From contig JALJCS010000054.1 of NCBI GenBank assembly GCA_023055355.1, forward strand, positions 2,170,001 through 2,234,000: a stretch of 64,000 bases of DNA. Reading direction: 5' to 3'. Below, one piece after another: positions 54,746-64,000 of this stretch (the stretch's first letter is position 1; every line of letters begins with the position of its first letter). Source of the stretch: Agelaius tricolor. Lineage: Eukaryota > Chordata > Aves > Passeriformes > Icteridae. Position numbers and translations under genes: made by a program. A model generated the notes under the pieces. It worked only from the letters and a program-made list of their open reading frames with translations, made no database searches and was not told the origin of the DNA.

Positions 54746-55879
54746 AAATAACCCCCCATGATGGAGGATTGCTTGGCACTCAGCAATGCTAAAATCTCCA
54801 GACAAGATTTTCAACCTTCTGATTTTCTTTCTGCCTTCCTCTAATAACAGCCAACCAATTAGAAATATTATTAGCCAGGTAAAAAGTGCTGGCTCAGACA
54901 CAGCTTTCAGCCACACTGACTCCCAGATCCTTGTCACTCTGCCTTGCTCCAGCTGCCACAGAAACAAAGAAGCTGACAGCTTCAGAATTACAGAATTAGA
55001 AACTCTCTGCCACCTTCTCTTTGCTGGAAGCAGTGAAAGTTTTTTGGGGTTTTTTTTTTTTGTGGGTTTTTTTGAGAGAAAGATGTAAAAGAAAGGTGAT
55101 TTTTTTAGTAAGCCAGTGTAGCTCAGGTTCCAGAATTAGGAGACCACCTTGAAAACAGGTGGCTTCAGAACTGGGTTAGGAGCAGGGTGGAGGAGTGTGG
55201 CAGCAAACCCCCTCAGCAGCTGGGGAACTGTGGAGGGTTTGACATTTATTGCCTCCCTTCCCAGAGGAGAAGTGGTGCTTGGTCTCCCAAAACTTGCAGG
55301 GGAGCAGTTCTAACATTTAGTAGCTGTTAAGCTTAGCTTAGCTAGGACAAAGCCAGCCTGCAAGGATTTCAGCACACATCACACTTATTCTCTCTGTGGG
55401 AAGGGTCTGCAGCTCCCAGCAGCCTTGGCAGCTCTGCACAAGGAGTAGAAAGAGGGAAGGATTTGTCCCAGCTTTGCTGTTTTCACACGAGGCTGTTCTG
55501 AAGGCTGAGGGGAGCTGACAAAGGCTGGCAGGGGTTTGGGGAGGAGGATCTGGCTGAACCAGGGCTTTCCTCAGTGCCACCTCCATCCCCCTGCTCAGCT
55601 GCCCCTGTGTGTGAGCACTCCGTGATGTCCCCAACACCCCTGGTGGGTGCCACCCTGGGTGCCCCCAGCCCCTGCCCCTCACCATCCTCCCCCTGCCTGC
55701 TCCCCCCAGGCCTGGCTTCAGCATTTCTGCTCTGGCAACCAAAGCAGCAGCTCAGGGGGCTCGTGGAAAGGGCAGGGGCCCTGCAGTGACCCCCCAGGTG
55801 CCCTGGGAAGGTGCTGGAGCCCAGCCCAGCCCTGGGAGCCATGGGTTGGTCCTGCCAGGGTGATGCAGGGGGGAGCATG
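54746..55879. other. Unique sequence
   Basis: AT-rich at 54750-55100 with T-runs at 55040-55070. The rest is GC-rich. No gene is recognised. Confidence 0.45.
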
Positions 55880-56080
55880 TGGAATATGTATATATATATA
55901 TGGATGAAAATGGGCATCAGGGAATGTGGATATATATATATATATCCACATTCCCTGATGCCCATTTCCATCCATATATATATATACATATTCCATATTC
56001 CATATTCCCTTCCACCCATTGTCCATCCAGATATATATATTTATATATATCTCCACATTCCCCGATGCCCATTTCCATCC

Positions 56081-56113
<33 letters not shown>

Positions 56114-56158
56114 TATTCCATATGCCATATTCCATATTCCCTTACACCCATTGTCCAT

Positions 56159-56211
<53 letters not shown>

Positions 56212-56240
56212 CACATTCCCTCATACCCACTGTCCATTCC
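55880..56240. repeat. AT-rich tandem and inverted repeat complex
   Basis: Begins with a 116-bp palindrome (55880-55995). Its right arm is then the first part of a roughly 105-160-bp tandem unit (CCACATTCCCTGATGCCC, CCATTTCCATCC, (TA)n, CATATTCC, CACCCATTGTCCATCC, (TA)n), which recurs from 56053 and partially from 56211. (TA) runs reach about 46 bp at 56161-56207. Confidence 0.95.
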
Positions 56241-56589
56241 CAGTGCCTGCCTTTCCCTTTCCATGGGGAAGGAGCAGCTCCTGAGGAAAGCCCATGGCCA
56301 GGAAGGTGCCCAGGTAGGGCTGTGCCCCGGCAGGAGAGTGAGAGAGAGCAGCTCCATCCTGGCAGAGCAGCAGCACTGAGCGGTGTCACCCTGATCCCCA
56401 GCAGGTGAGAAAGGAGCTAATGCAGCATGAAAGCCTCTGGACATGTCACCAGTGAATGCAGCCCCTCTGTGATGCTGTGCTCTCCACAGAAAGGCTGGAA
56501 AATGTCTCTCCCACTGCAACATTCCACCCAGAGCACCCTGCTCATCCCTGGAGTCCCTACAAGGGCTTCTGTGGGACAGGACACAGCAG
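56241..56589. other. Unique spacer
   Basis: Non-repetitive with no gene recognised. Confidence 0.35.
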
Positions 56590-56812
56590 GGACCTGGGGA
56601 AATCCCAGAAAGGTTCAGGCTGGAAAAGCCCTCTGAGATCATCCAGTCCAACCATCCCAGCACTGCCAGGGCCACCAGTGCCCCACGTCCCCAAGTGCCA
56701 CATCCACAGGCTGTGAAATCCCTCAGGGATGGGCACTCCAGCCCTGCCCTGTGCCAGGGCCTGATCACCCTTTCCATAAAGAAATTATTCCTGATATTCA
56801 GTCAGGACTCAG
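56590..56812 (-). mobile_element. CR1: CR1 LINE 3' fragment
   Basis: 'GGCTGGAAAAGCCCTCTGAG', 'ATCATCCAGTCCAACCATCC', 'CAAGTGCCACATCCACAGGC' and 'GAAATTATTCCTGATATTCA' match an antisense CR1 3' end of a second subfamily, like 44494 and 11145. Confidence 0.9.
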
Positions 56813-56869
56813 GGACTTTGCAGCTCTGGGGAGAATTTGGGCAATGGAAGCTGGCTGTCCTGGAGACAA

Positions 56870-57425
56870 AGGAATCACAGAATCACAGAATCACAGAGGG
56901 GTTTGGGTTGGGAGGGGCATTAAAGGTGCTCTTGTTCCACCCCCTGCCATGGCAGGAACACCTTCCACTATCCCAGGGTGCTCCCAGCCCTGTCCAGCCT
57001 GGCCTGGGACGCTGCCAGGATAGGACATCCACAGCTCTGGGCAGCCTGTGCCTCCCCTACCTCACAATAAAGATTTTTTTTTCTTTATTTCCCATCCAAC
57101 CCTCCTCTCTTTCAGTTTGAAGCCTTCTCCCTTGTCCTGTCTCTCCAAGGCCTTGTCCAAAGTCCCTCTCCCTGTTTCCTGTGGCTCCTTCAGGCCACAC
57201 TGAGCTCACCCCAAAGCTTCTCCTCTCCAGGTGAGCAATCCCAGCTCTGCCAGCCTTTCCTGCCAGCAGAGCTGCTCCAGCCCTGGGTCCATCCTGGAGC
57301 CTCCTCTGGGCTCTCCAGCAGGCTCTGCTCTGAGCCACCTCCTGTAGGCACCTCCACCACAGCCCCTCCTCTCTCCCAGGGCTCCAGACCATGGGGGCAC
57401 AGCTGCCCACCTGGCAATGCTCCTG
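56870..57425 (-). mobile_element. CR1: Longest CR1 LINE fragment of the window
   Basis: Tail 'AATCACAGAATCACAGAATC', then 'CCTGCCATGGCAGGAACACC', 'CACAATAAAGATTTTTTTTT', 'TTTCAGTTTGAAGCCTTCTC', 'CTTCTCCTCTCCAGGTGAGC' and 'GGGGGCACAGCTGCC'. About 550 bp of antisense CR1 reaching beyond the 3' UTR. No intact reverse-transcriptase frame. Confidence 0.88.
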
Positions 57426-58096
57426 AGCAGCTTTGTGCTCTCCTCATTGCCCCAGACAGCCCAGGTCAGGCTGGCATCACGGGCACTGAGCCTTCATCCC
57501 AGCAGGGCTCTTCATCCCATGAAGGCTCCCTCACTGCTGAGAGGGCTGCCAGGCTGGACAATGAGTGATGGGAGCTCCCCAGGAGCCAGCACAGCCCTGG
57601 TACTGCTCTGGGCCTGTTTCAAGTCCCTGATAAAATAATCTCCCTCATCCTCCCATTCCTCTCCCAAGGCCCAGCCTGCAGCTGTACAAGCAAATGACAT
57701 CCCCTTCATTAATCACCATCAAAGGGAAAGCAAGAAGGGGAAAAGCTCAGCCCTCAACGCTAAGAGCGTGCATTAAAGTGTTATTAAGTCTCTTGGATTT
57801 CATTTGCACAGCTGGAGCTGTGCTGGTGTGTCTGGAGGAGCAGGGACAGGAGCAGAGGAAGCCCCTTCCCCTCTCTGCTCTCCAGAGTGTCAGGGCAGGA
57901 TGGATGCGTCCCCAGGCTGCCCAGGACACTGCTCTCCTCCCTGCCTCAGCCAGGTGTGCAAACAAGCTGCAGGGGGACTGCAGGGTGCCAGTGCAGCCAG
58001 GAACCCACTCGAGCATCTCTGCTTCCCAGCTGGGAGCGAGGGTCAGAGCTGTCCCTTCCTCGGGCTGTGCTCCCTCTGCATTGGGCAAGATCAAAC
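57426..58096. other. Unique sequence
   Basis: Mixed composition, possibly including further diverged CR1 at the left. No gene is recognised. Confidence 0.4.
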
Positions 58097-58842
58097 AGGA
58101 AAGCCTTGTCAATGTGATTGCCTGGCAAAAGATTTTGAGAATATGGAAACTGTGAGTGAGATTGAAATGAAAGCAAGCTTTGAGATACCTCAGTTACTGA
58201 ACAACAGGAAAACAATGGCATGGCCAGCTGAAGGTGATCCCCTTTTGATGGAACAACACCCTCTGCTTGCAGACAGCTCCAAGGGTCAGAGCAGACCCTA
58301 CAGCTTGGCAGAAGGGGCCCAAAGAGGAGTTTTTAGGTTTAAAATGTAACACAGTACGGTAATGTAATGATTCTTATAGGCTGTATAGAAATGCTATAGG
58401 ATTTGTGTATTGTACTAGATTGGTTAGTGACAATTAGAATATTCAACACAGAAGAAGATTTATGGTGTTGTAACGGGAACCTCGCTCTCTTACCCTTTTA
58501 CTCTCTTACCTTTTTTACTCCCTTACTCTCTCACCCTCTCATCCTCTCTGCCCCTCTCTTCTCTCGGGCCTCATCTGAGCTGTGGCTGGCATCTCCCAGC
58601 AGGGCCCTGCACCCAGGCCCTTTGCAATAAACCCCAAATTCCAAAAGGCCCTGCACCCAGGCCCTTTGCAATAAACCCCAAATTCCAAAAGGCCCTGCAC
58701 CCAGGCCCTTTGCAATAAACCCCAAATTCCAAAAGGCCCCTGCCCCCAGGCCCTTTGCAATAAACCCCAAGTTCCCAGCCCTGGCTGCAGAGATCTCTGC
58801 TCTCTGTCCATCCCAACCATGGTACCCCTGATGCTCCAAGAC
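58097..58842 (+). mobile_element. Solo ERV LTR with fourfold amplified polyadenylation segment
   Basis: Sister of 35850-36465 with very high similarity across the left half. The region around CCCTTTGCAATAAACCCC is present four times rather than once, adding about 130 bp. The end near ATGCTCCAA corresponds to CACTCCTACA in the sister. No coding sequence. Confidence 0.85.
58603..58775. repeat. 44-bp repeat of the LTR AATAAA segment, four copies
   Basis: Starts at 58603, 58647, 58691 and 58735. Each unit has GGCCCTGCACCCAGGCCC, TTTGCAATAAACCCC and AAATTCCAAAA. Copies are almost identical. Confidence 0.97.
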
Positions 58843-59320
58843 CTCTGTGTCCCAGTGCCAAACAGGATGGACTGTCACCTCCTGGGCTGCTCACTGCAGA
58901 TGCAGTCCAGCCTGGATGGAGGAGAAGCCATCCAGCAGAAGCCACCCAGCTTTTTGCACGCACACAGGTGAACCGTGGGCTCAGCTTTGCTCTTGGGAGA
59001 GCAGAGACCCCCAGACTGGGCTTGGCTTTGCATCCCAGAGCTGGAGGTGCTGAGGGGGCTGTGGTGGGGATGTCTTGCACTCACTCACTGAGGGGCTGTA
59101 AGGAAACACTGAGGGGTTTTAAAGGAACCTGCCCAAATGCTGGATTCTCCTCACTGCTAGCTCACAGTGCACACACAGTGGCCCTGCTGTGGGGGCTCAG
59201 GGTGTCTGGGGGAATGAGGCCACCTGACAGGCACAGGTGCCACCCCAGCCGGGACTGCACTGCAATAAAAAGGCACTAAAACAGTCACAGCTCTGCAAGG
59301 CTGGCTGTGATGGACAAAGC
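58843..59320. other. Unique sequence
   Basis: GC-rich non-repetitive DNA. No gene is recognised. Confidence 0.4.
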
Positions 59321-59438
59321 CATGGCCATGCATGGATGGGTGCAGCTTCCATCCCACTGCTGGCTTGTACAAATCCCCCCATGGCCATGCATGGATGGGG
59401 GCAGCTTCCATCCCACTGCTGGCTTGTACAAACCCCAG
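59321..59438. repeat. 59-bp tandem duplication
   Basis: CCATGGCCATGCATGGATGG occurs at 59321 and 59380 with the same downstream CTGCTGGCTTGTACAAA. It contains the self-complementary CCATGGCCATGCATGG. Confidence 0.93.
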
Positions 59439-60011
59439 CACATCGGCCTTTTCCTCACCAAACCCACCTTTTGTTACCCAGTTTGCTCCTTCTCCGTGTT
59501 ATTCTTTCCCCTGGAGCTCAGTTCCCATTCCTGCTGCCGTGGGGCTCTGCTGTCCCTGCAGATCCTCCAGGACAGGGTGAACTCACCACGCTGAGCTGGG
59601 AAAGGCAGCTCTGCTCTGCCACCTGAACAGCCAGGGCAGGCTGGCAGGGACCAGTCACAGGTGAGGACACACAAAAGGGAGGTTTGGGCTGGGAAAGAGC
59701 CTTTGCTGCTCTGCACCAGCTGGGACTGTGCAGGGCTCAAGGAACAGTGGGGATTGCTCACCCCAGGCATCAAACCCAAAAGCTGAGCTGGGCATGGGAA
59801 GGGGGAGCAGCTCCAGGCTCTGCCTGGCCAGCTGCAGAGCAAAAGGGCCAAATTCCTCAGCTGGCTGTGACAAGGTCACCCCCTAGCACCCCAGCTCCGA
59901 GGGATGGCCAGAGATTCCCAGTGAGCAGGGACAGCCTTGGGGAAGGGCTCCCTGTGCCACAATCCCCATTCAGACCTCCAGAGGCAGGATGGCACCACGG
60001 GTGGGGGTCAC
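59439..60011. other. Unique sequence
   Basis: Non-repetitive with no gene recognised. Confidence 0.4.
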
Positions 60012-60393
60012 TGTCACATTTTCTGGAAAAATCCCTTCACCAGGATTTCTTCTGGGAAGCTGAGAAGCCTCAGAGGTATATGAAAACAACAATTATCTGA
60101 TTGCTGTTCCTGTGTTTGGCTGCTTTGGAATGTGGTTTGGAGATTGCCTGTCCAACATGTGAATTGTTTTTACTTAATGACCAGTCACAGTCCAGCTGTG
60201 TCAGGACGCTGGAGAGTCATGGGTTTTTCATTAGTATCTTGTTAAGCCTTCTGTAAGTATCCTTTCTCTATTCTTTAGTATAGTTTTAGTATAGCATTCT
60301 CTCATATAATATAAGTACATAAAATTCACCTTCTAAAACACAGAGTCAGATTCTGAATCCCTCCTTCATCCTGGGGACCCAGCAAACACCACG
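60012..60393 (+). mobile_element. Solo ERV LTR, 385-bp family
   Basis: TGTCACATTTTCTGG start, 'GCTGAGAAGCCTCAGAGG', 'AATTGTTTTTACTTAATGAC', 'CCAGTCACAGTCCAGCTGTG', 'TTCTTTAGTATAGTTTTAGT' and 'CACAGAGTCAGATTCTGAAT', ending near CAAACACCAC. Plus-strand counterpart of 10027, 28860 and 44824. Confidence 0.85.
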
Positions 60394-60471
60394 GATGGGC
60401 AGGTTTGGGGACACTGGAACTGCCAAGGGCAGCGTTGTACCCAATCTCTGGGGACCTGCTGCCACCACCCA

Positions 60472-60840
60472 GGCTGTGGGAGAGATGGTGACAGCCTGTG
60501 TGTCCCTGCTCTCCCTGTGTGTCCCTGCTCTCCCTGCAGGAAAAGGGCACAAACACCAGCTCCAAGGAGCTCATTCCCTGGATGTGCAGGGAATAAAGCA
60601 GCCTGTGCTGTGTCACACCTGGGGACAGCCCAGGACAGGCTGTGGGTGACACGGTGACAGCCTGTGTGTCCCTGCTCTCCCTGTGTGTCCCTGCTCCTGC
60701 TCTCCCTGCAGGAAAAGAGCACAAACACCTCTCCTTGGAGCTCCCAGGAGCTGATTCCCTGGATGTGCAGGGAATAAAGCAGCCTCTGTGTGTGTGTGTG
60801 TGTGTGTGTGTCACACCTGGGGACAGCCCAGGACAGGCTC
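60472..60840. repeat. About 175/190-bp tandem duplication
   Basis: Two copies beginning GGTGACAGCCTGTGTGTCCC, each followed by CTCCCTGCAGGAAAAG, GATGTGCAGGGAATAAAGCA and CACACCTGGGGACAGCCC. The second copy also has a (TG)12 expansion at 60787-60811. Confidence 0.94.
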
Positions 60841-61701
60841 AGCTGTCCCCAGGTGCCACCTCTGATCAAAGGCAGAGCCAGTGGGGCACGATGGAGGGAA
60901 AGCCCATGGAGGAAACAGAATCTAAATTCATGACAGTTCTGCCTTTTCATTTGATGATTTCAGGGCCGTTCATAAATTTACATATTTAATTAAATGCTAC
61001 AAGCAAATGATTTTTCCATTAGGCTCTGTGTTCCTTACTGCACTCCACAGGGCCTGGGCTCTCCTGCCTTGTGTGCAAGGCCAGATAAGGCTCCCCTGGA
61101 ATGCCCAGAAGCAGCAGGAGCAGCTTGCCAGGGGTTTGCATGCTGGGTGGTTTCTCTCTCCCCCACTGCCCCCTCTTTTCTGAACAAGCCTGCAAATAAA
61201 GAGGAAGGAAGTTTCCATGGGATTGTCTCCTCTCTCTGCCAAAGGTGTCTTTGAAGGCATGAATAAGAAAAGGAGGCAGAAAAGGAAGAAAGAGGAGGCT
61301 GAGAGCTCTGCAAGAAAGGAAACTGGAGATAAAACAAATAAATCAAGCCAAAGGGAGGGAATACAAAAGGGAGGTGAAACGGATCCTTACAGGCTCAGAG
61401 TTACTGCTCCACAGCTCCCTCCTGGCTCAGGAGACCCCAGGGTGAAAATCCCCCTTCCCCATACATCAACTGTGCCCCTTTGAGGAAAATCAACAGCCAA
61501 GCTGCACGTGTGGGGCTGCACTGTGGAAATAAAGGTCACTGGGATGAGTGCCCACTGCCTCCCACCTGCCCTGGCCTTTCCTCGTGCTCCCATCACTTCT
61601 CACCAGTGTGGCTTGCTCCCAGAGGAAGGGAATTCGCTCCACTGAAGTGCTTGGGGAAGGGGAAGTGTCCTGGTTTGGGGCAAATTTGGGAGGAAACATC
61701 C
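60841..61701. other. Unique sequence
   Basis: AT-rich block at 60905-61030 (TTTACATATTTAATTAAATG) and a purine-rich block at 61255-61380. No gene is recognised. Confidence 0.45.
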
Positions 61702-61899
61702 AAAAGGGAAAGGGGAAGGGGAAAGGGAAAAGGGGGAGAGGGAAAGGGGGAGAGGGAGAAAGGGGAAGGGGCAAGGGGCAGAGGGGGAAAGGGGGAGAGG
61801 GAGAAAGGGGAAAGGGGGAAAGGGGAAGGGGGGAAGGGGGAGGGGAAAGGGAAAAGGAGAAAGAAGAAGGGGGGAGGGAAAAGGGGAAAGGGAAGGGGA
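61702..61899. repeat. 198-nt homopurine tract
   Basis: Runs of GGGGAAAGG/GGGAGAGGG with only two C (near 61772 and 61778) and no T. Suited to intramolecular triplex or G-quadruplex structure. Confidence 0.95.
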
Positions 61900-62940
61900 C
61901 CAACGGGCTCCCTGCCTTTAAGCCAGAGACTCTTCACTTCTGCAGATGGAAGTCACTTGTCAAAACTCAAGCAGGAGCCTCATGCCACCCTTGCTGCAGC
62001 CAGCACGCTCAGAGTGCACGTTCCCATCACAGAATAAATGAGGCATTCAGCCTTTATTCCCAGGAAAAGAGCACAAAACCCCACTTCCCTCCTCAGCACT
62101 GCTTGGATGCCTTGGCCCTTCTGCGAGGATGAGGTTCCTGAATGCCACCAGGCAAAGGTTTACCACAAAAGCAGCAGTTCTGGCTGTGAAAGGATATTTA
62201 GAAGTTATTTTGCTCCTAATGTTGCTGGAGAGAGCGAGTTACACAGCAAATTGGTTCTTAGGATGCATGTGACACTGCAGGGAGCCGTGTGTAATAAAGC
62301 AGTGTGATCATAAAACCCCGCGGTTCATCCTTAGAAAGGAACCTGACCCTCTCTGGAATTTGTCATTGGGGATTATGGATGATTTTTTATTTCTTTTTTA
62401 ATTCTTGCAGCACTCAGAGCTGTGAAGGGTGAAGGCCCTTGGAGCTGCTCTCAGCCCAGCTCAGCGCAGGGACAGATGAGGCTGGGTAACATTTCTCTTT
62501 TTCTCACTTTTCCCTTATCCCAGGGAGGCTCATTTCCCTGCCAGGCTGGAGGGAGAGGAGCCAAAGCACTTCCCAAGGCTCTGCAGCATCTTGACAAGGC
62601 CAGGACTGAGTATTAGAGCTGGGGGAAGGTGAGTCACCTCCCTGCCAGGCTGGGTGTCAGCACAGGGTGTATTTCATACAAACAAACCCAGGCACTGTCC
62701 CCTCCGAGCTGCAGCACATCCCCCCTGGGCTGGGCCAGGGCTGCATCTCGGCTGGCAGGTGCCAGGTGCCACCTCCGGGGTCACAGCTTATTAAAATGTA
62801 ATTGCATTGTAAATTGGATGTGCTGAACTATTGTGAGATCAGCGGCCGAGCCTCTGCCCGGGTGGTGGAGAATGTTAATGATCCCCAGTGCACACTGAGC
62901 CAGAGGCAGCTCGGCTCCAGGCCTCCCTATCTTCCTCCCA
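61900..62940. other. Unique island
   Basis: Contains AT-richer blocks at 62150-62410 and 62785-62850. No gene or RNA is recognised. A candidate interval for conserved noncoding elements. Confidence 0.45.
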
Positions 62941-62944
62941 ATGC

Positions 62945-63440
62945 CCTCCCTGAGCTCCCCTGGGGCCGTTCCCTCTGCTCCTGTCCCTGTTCCCTGGGAT
63001 AAGATCCCAAATCCCCCCGGCTGTGCCCTCCTGGCAGGAGCTGTGCAGAGCCACAAGGGCCCCCTGAGCCTCCTTTGCTCCAGGCTGAGCCCCTGCCCAG
63101 CTCCCTCAGGGATTCTGCAGCCCCTGCCCAGCTCCCTCAGGGATTCTGCAGCCCCTGCCCGGCTCCCTCAGGGATTCTGCAGCCCCTGTCCAGCTCCCTC
63201 AGGGATTCTGCAGCCCCTGCCCAGCTCCCTCAGGGATTCTGCAGCCCCTGCCCAGCTCCCTCAGGGATTCTGCAGCCCCTGTCCAGCTCCCTCAGGGATT
63301 CTGCAGCCCCTGTCCAGCTCCCTCAGGGATTCTGCAGCCCCTGCCCAGCTCCCTCAGGGATTCTGCAGCCCCTGCCCGGCTCCCTCAGGGATTCTGCAGC
63401 CCCTGCCCAGGTCTGTCCCTGCCCCAGCCTCTCTCCAGCT
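62945..63440 (-). mobile_element. CR1: CR1 LINE fragment carrying the same 31-bp minisatellite as 11145
   Basis: 'CCGTTCCCTCTGCTCCTGTC', 'AAGATCCCAAATCCCCCCGG', 'GAGCCTCCTTTGCTCCAGGC' and 'TCTGTCCCTGCCCCAGCCTC' frame the array. The left flank matches 11330-11470 almost base for base. Confidence 0.85.
63085..63408. repeat. 31-bp minisatellite inside CR1 (second locus)
   Basis: About 10.5 copies of the unit seen at 11470-11795, here with CCTGTCCAGC as well as CCTGCCCAGC and CCTGCCCGGC variants. Confidence 0.97.
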
Positions 63441-63689
63441 GCCTGGGCAGGTTCTGGGCAATGGAGGCACTCAGAGTTCAGCCCATTTTCCGTTGTTGCT
63501 CCTTGTCCCCTTCCATGTCCCTGCTGTCCCCACACCATTCCGGGTGTGTGCAGGCAGGGAGCTGTGCAGGGATCTCAGCCGAGCTGGCTGCAGCCGCTGC
63601 CATCTGCTGTGGCATATGCTGCTGGCAGGACGTGCCCGCCGCGCTGGCACAGCCGCACCGCGGAGCCGCGCCCGGGAGGGCTCCCGCAC
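63441..63689. other. Unique spacer, CpG-rich towards the right
   Basis: CpG density rises from 63620 onward (GCGCCCGGGAGG, CCGCGGAGCCGC). No gene is recognised. Confidence 0.4.
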
Positions 63690-64000
63690 CCTCCACAGCC
63701 AGGATGGATCCCACACCTTCTGAACCCGGGATGGATCCCGCACCCGGGATGGATCCCACACCCGGGAGGGCTCCCGCACCTTCCGCACCCTCCAAACCGC
63801 GGAGCTACACCTGGGAAGGCTCCCTCATCCCCTGCACCCTCCGCACCTGGGATGGATCCCACACCAGGGAAGGATCCCGCACCCTCCACACCCGGGATGG
63901 ATCCCGCACCCTCCGCAGCCGAGAGGGCTCCCGCATCCCTGCATCCCCCGCACCCGGGATGGATCCCGCATCCCCGCATCTCCCGCACCCGGGATGGATC
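63690..64000. repeat. Composite minisatellite (CACCCGGGATGGATCCCG)n, open at the window end
   Basis: Units GGATGGATCCCGCACCC and GAGGGCTCCCGCACCCTCC alternate irregularly. CpG-rich, continuing past the right edge. Confidence 0.93.

Overview
The window reads as nuclear DNA of a songbird (passerine). Two repeat classes support this. First, at least sixteen fragments carry the 3' end of the avian CR1 LINE, recognised by the 'TGCCATGGCAGGGACACCT' block, the 'CCTTGGGCACTGCCAGGGAT' block and the degenerate ATTC(C/T)ATGA tail. Second, there are eleven solo or partial ERV LTRs of types I know from finch-like genomes. Two weak relics resemble the ancient amniote SINE MIR. I found no protein-coding exon, tRNA, rRNA or other RNA gene I can defend. 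No LTR is joined to a recognisable gag, pol or env frame. CR1 strand is given as element sense: '+' means the CR1 3' end lies to the right.

The dominant feature is tandem repetition. About fifty arrays, with units from 2 to about 190 bp, cover about 20 kb by my own interval sums, close to a third of the window. The largest are two GGAT/GAT arrays (5321-6735 and 50265-53368), a GGGAAY hexamer array passing into a 24-mer (14517-15625), a 12-mer (16815-18003), a CAG-rich 9-mer (18783-19660), an 18-mer (21415-22590), a 15-mer (31433-32312) and a 43/41-mer (34580-35290). Many units are multiples of 3 and stop-free, so nearly all long open frames (up to 1050 codons) are translations of arrays and are not called as genes.

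Layout: 1-5.3 kb holds a MIR-like relic, CR1s, short arrays and one LTR. 5.3-7.97 kb holds the first GGAT array, an inverted CR1 partner and an 18-mer. 8-9.1 kb is an AT-richer unique island. 10-14.1 kb holds an LTR, a directly duplicated 350-bp block (A/B) and a CR1 with an internal minisatellite. 14.5-23.3 kb is almost continuous tandem repeat. 23.3-29.2 kb has an LTR inserted in a minisatellite plus two more LTRs. 30-38.7 kb has more arrays, a CR1-seeded 15-mer and an LTR. 38.7-41.4 kb has two LTRs, one with a 50-bp VNTR. 43-45.2 kb is a CR1/LTR cluster. 45-50 kb mixes short arrays and unique DNA. 50.3-53.4 kb is the second GGAT array. 55.9-56.2 kb is an AT-rich palindrome. 56.6-60.4 kb has CR1s and two LTRs. 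60.4-64 kb has a tandem duplication, a purine tract, a second CR1 with the same minisatellite and a terminal array.

The connecting theme is that several minisatellites visibly grew out of transposable elements: from the same site in two CR1 copies, from another CR1 3' end, and from LTR polyadenylation segments. AT-richer unique islands between arrays are the best places to look for conserved regulatory DNA, but conservation cannot be judged from one sequence.
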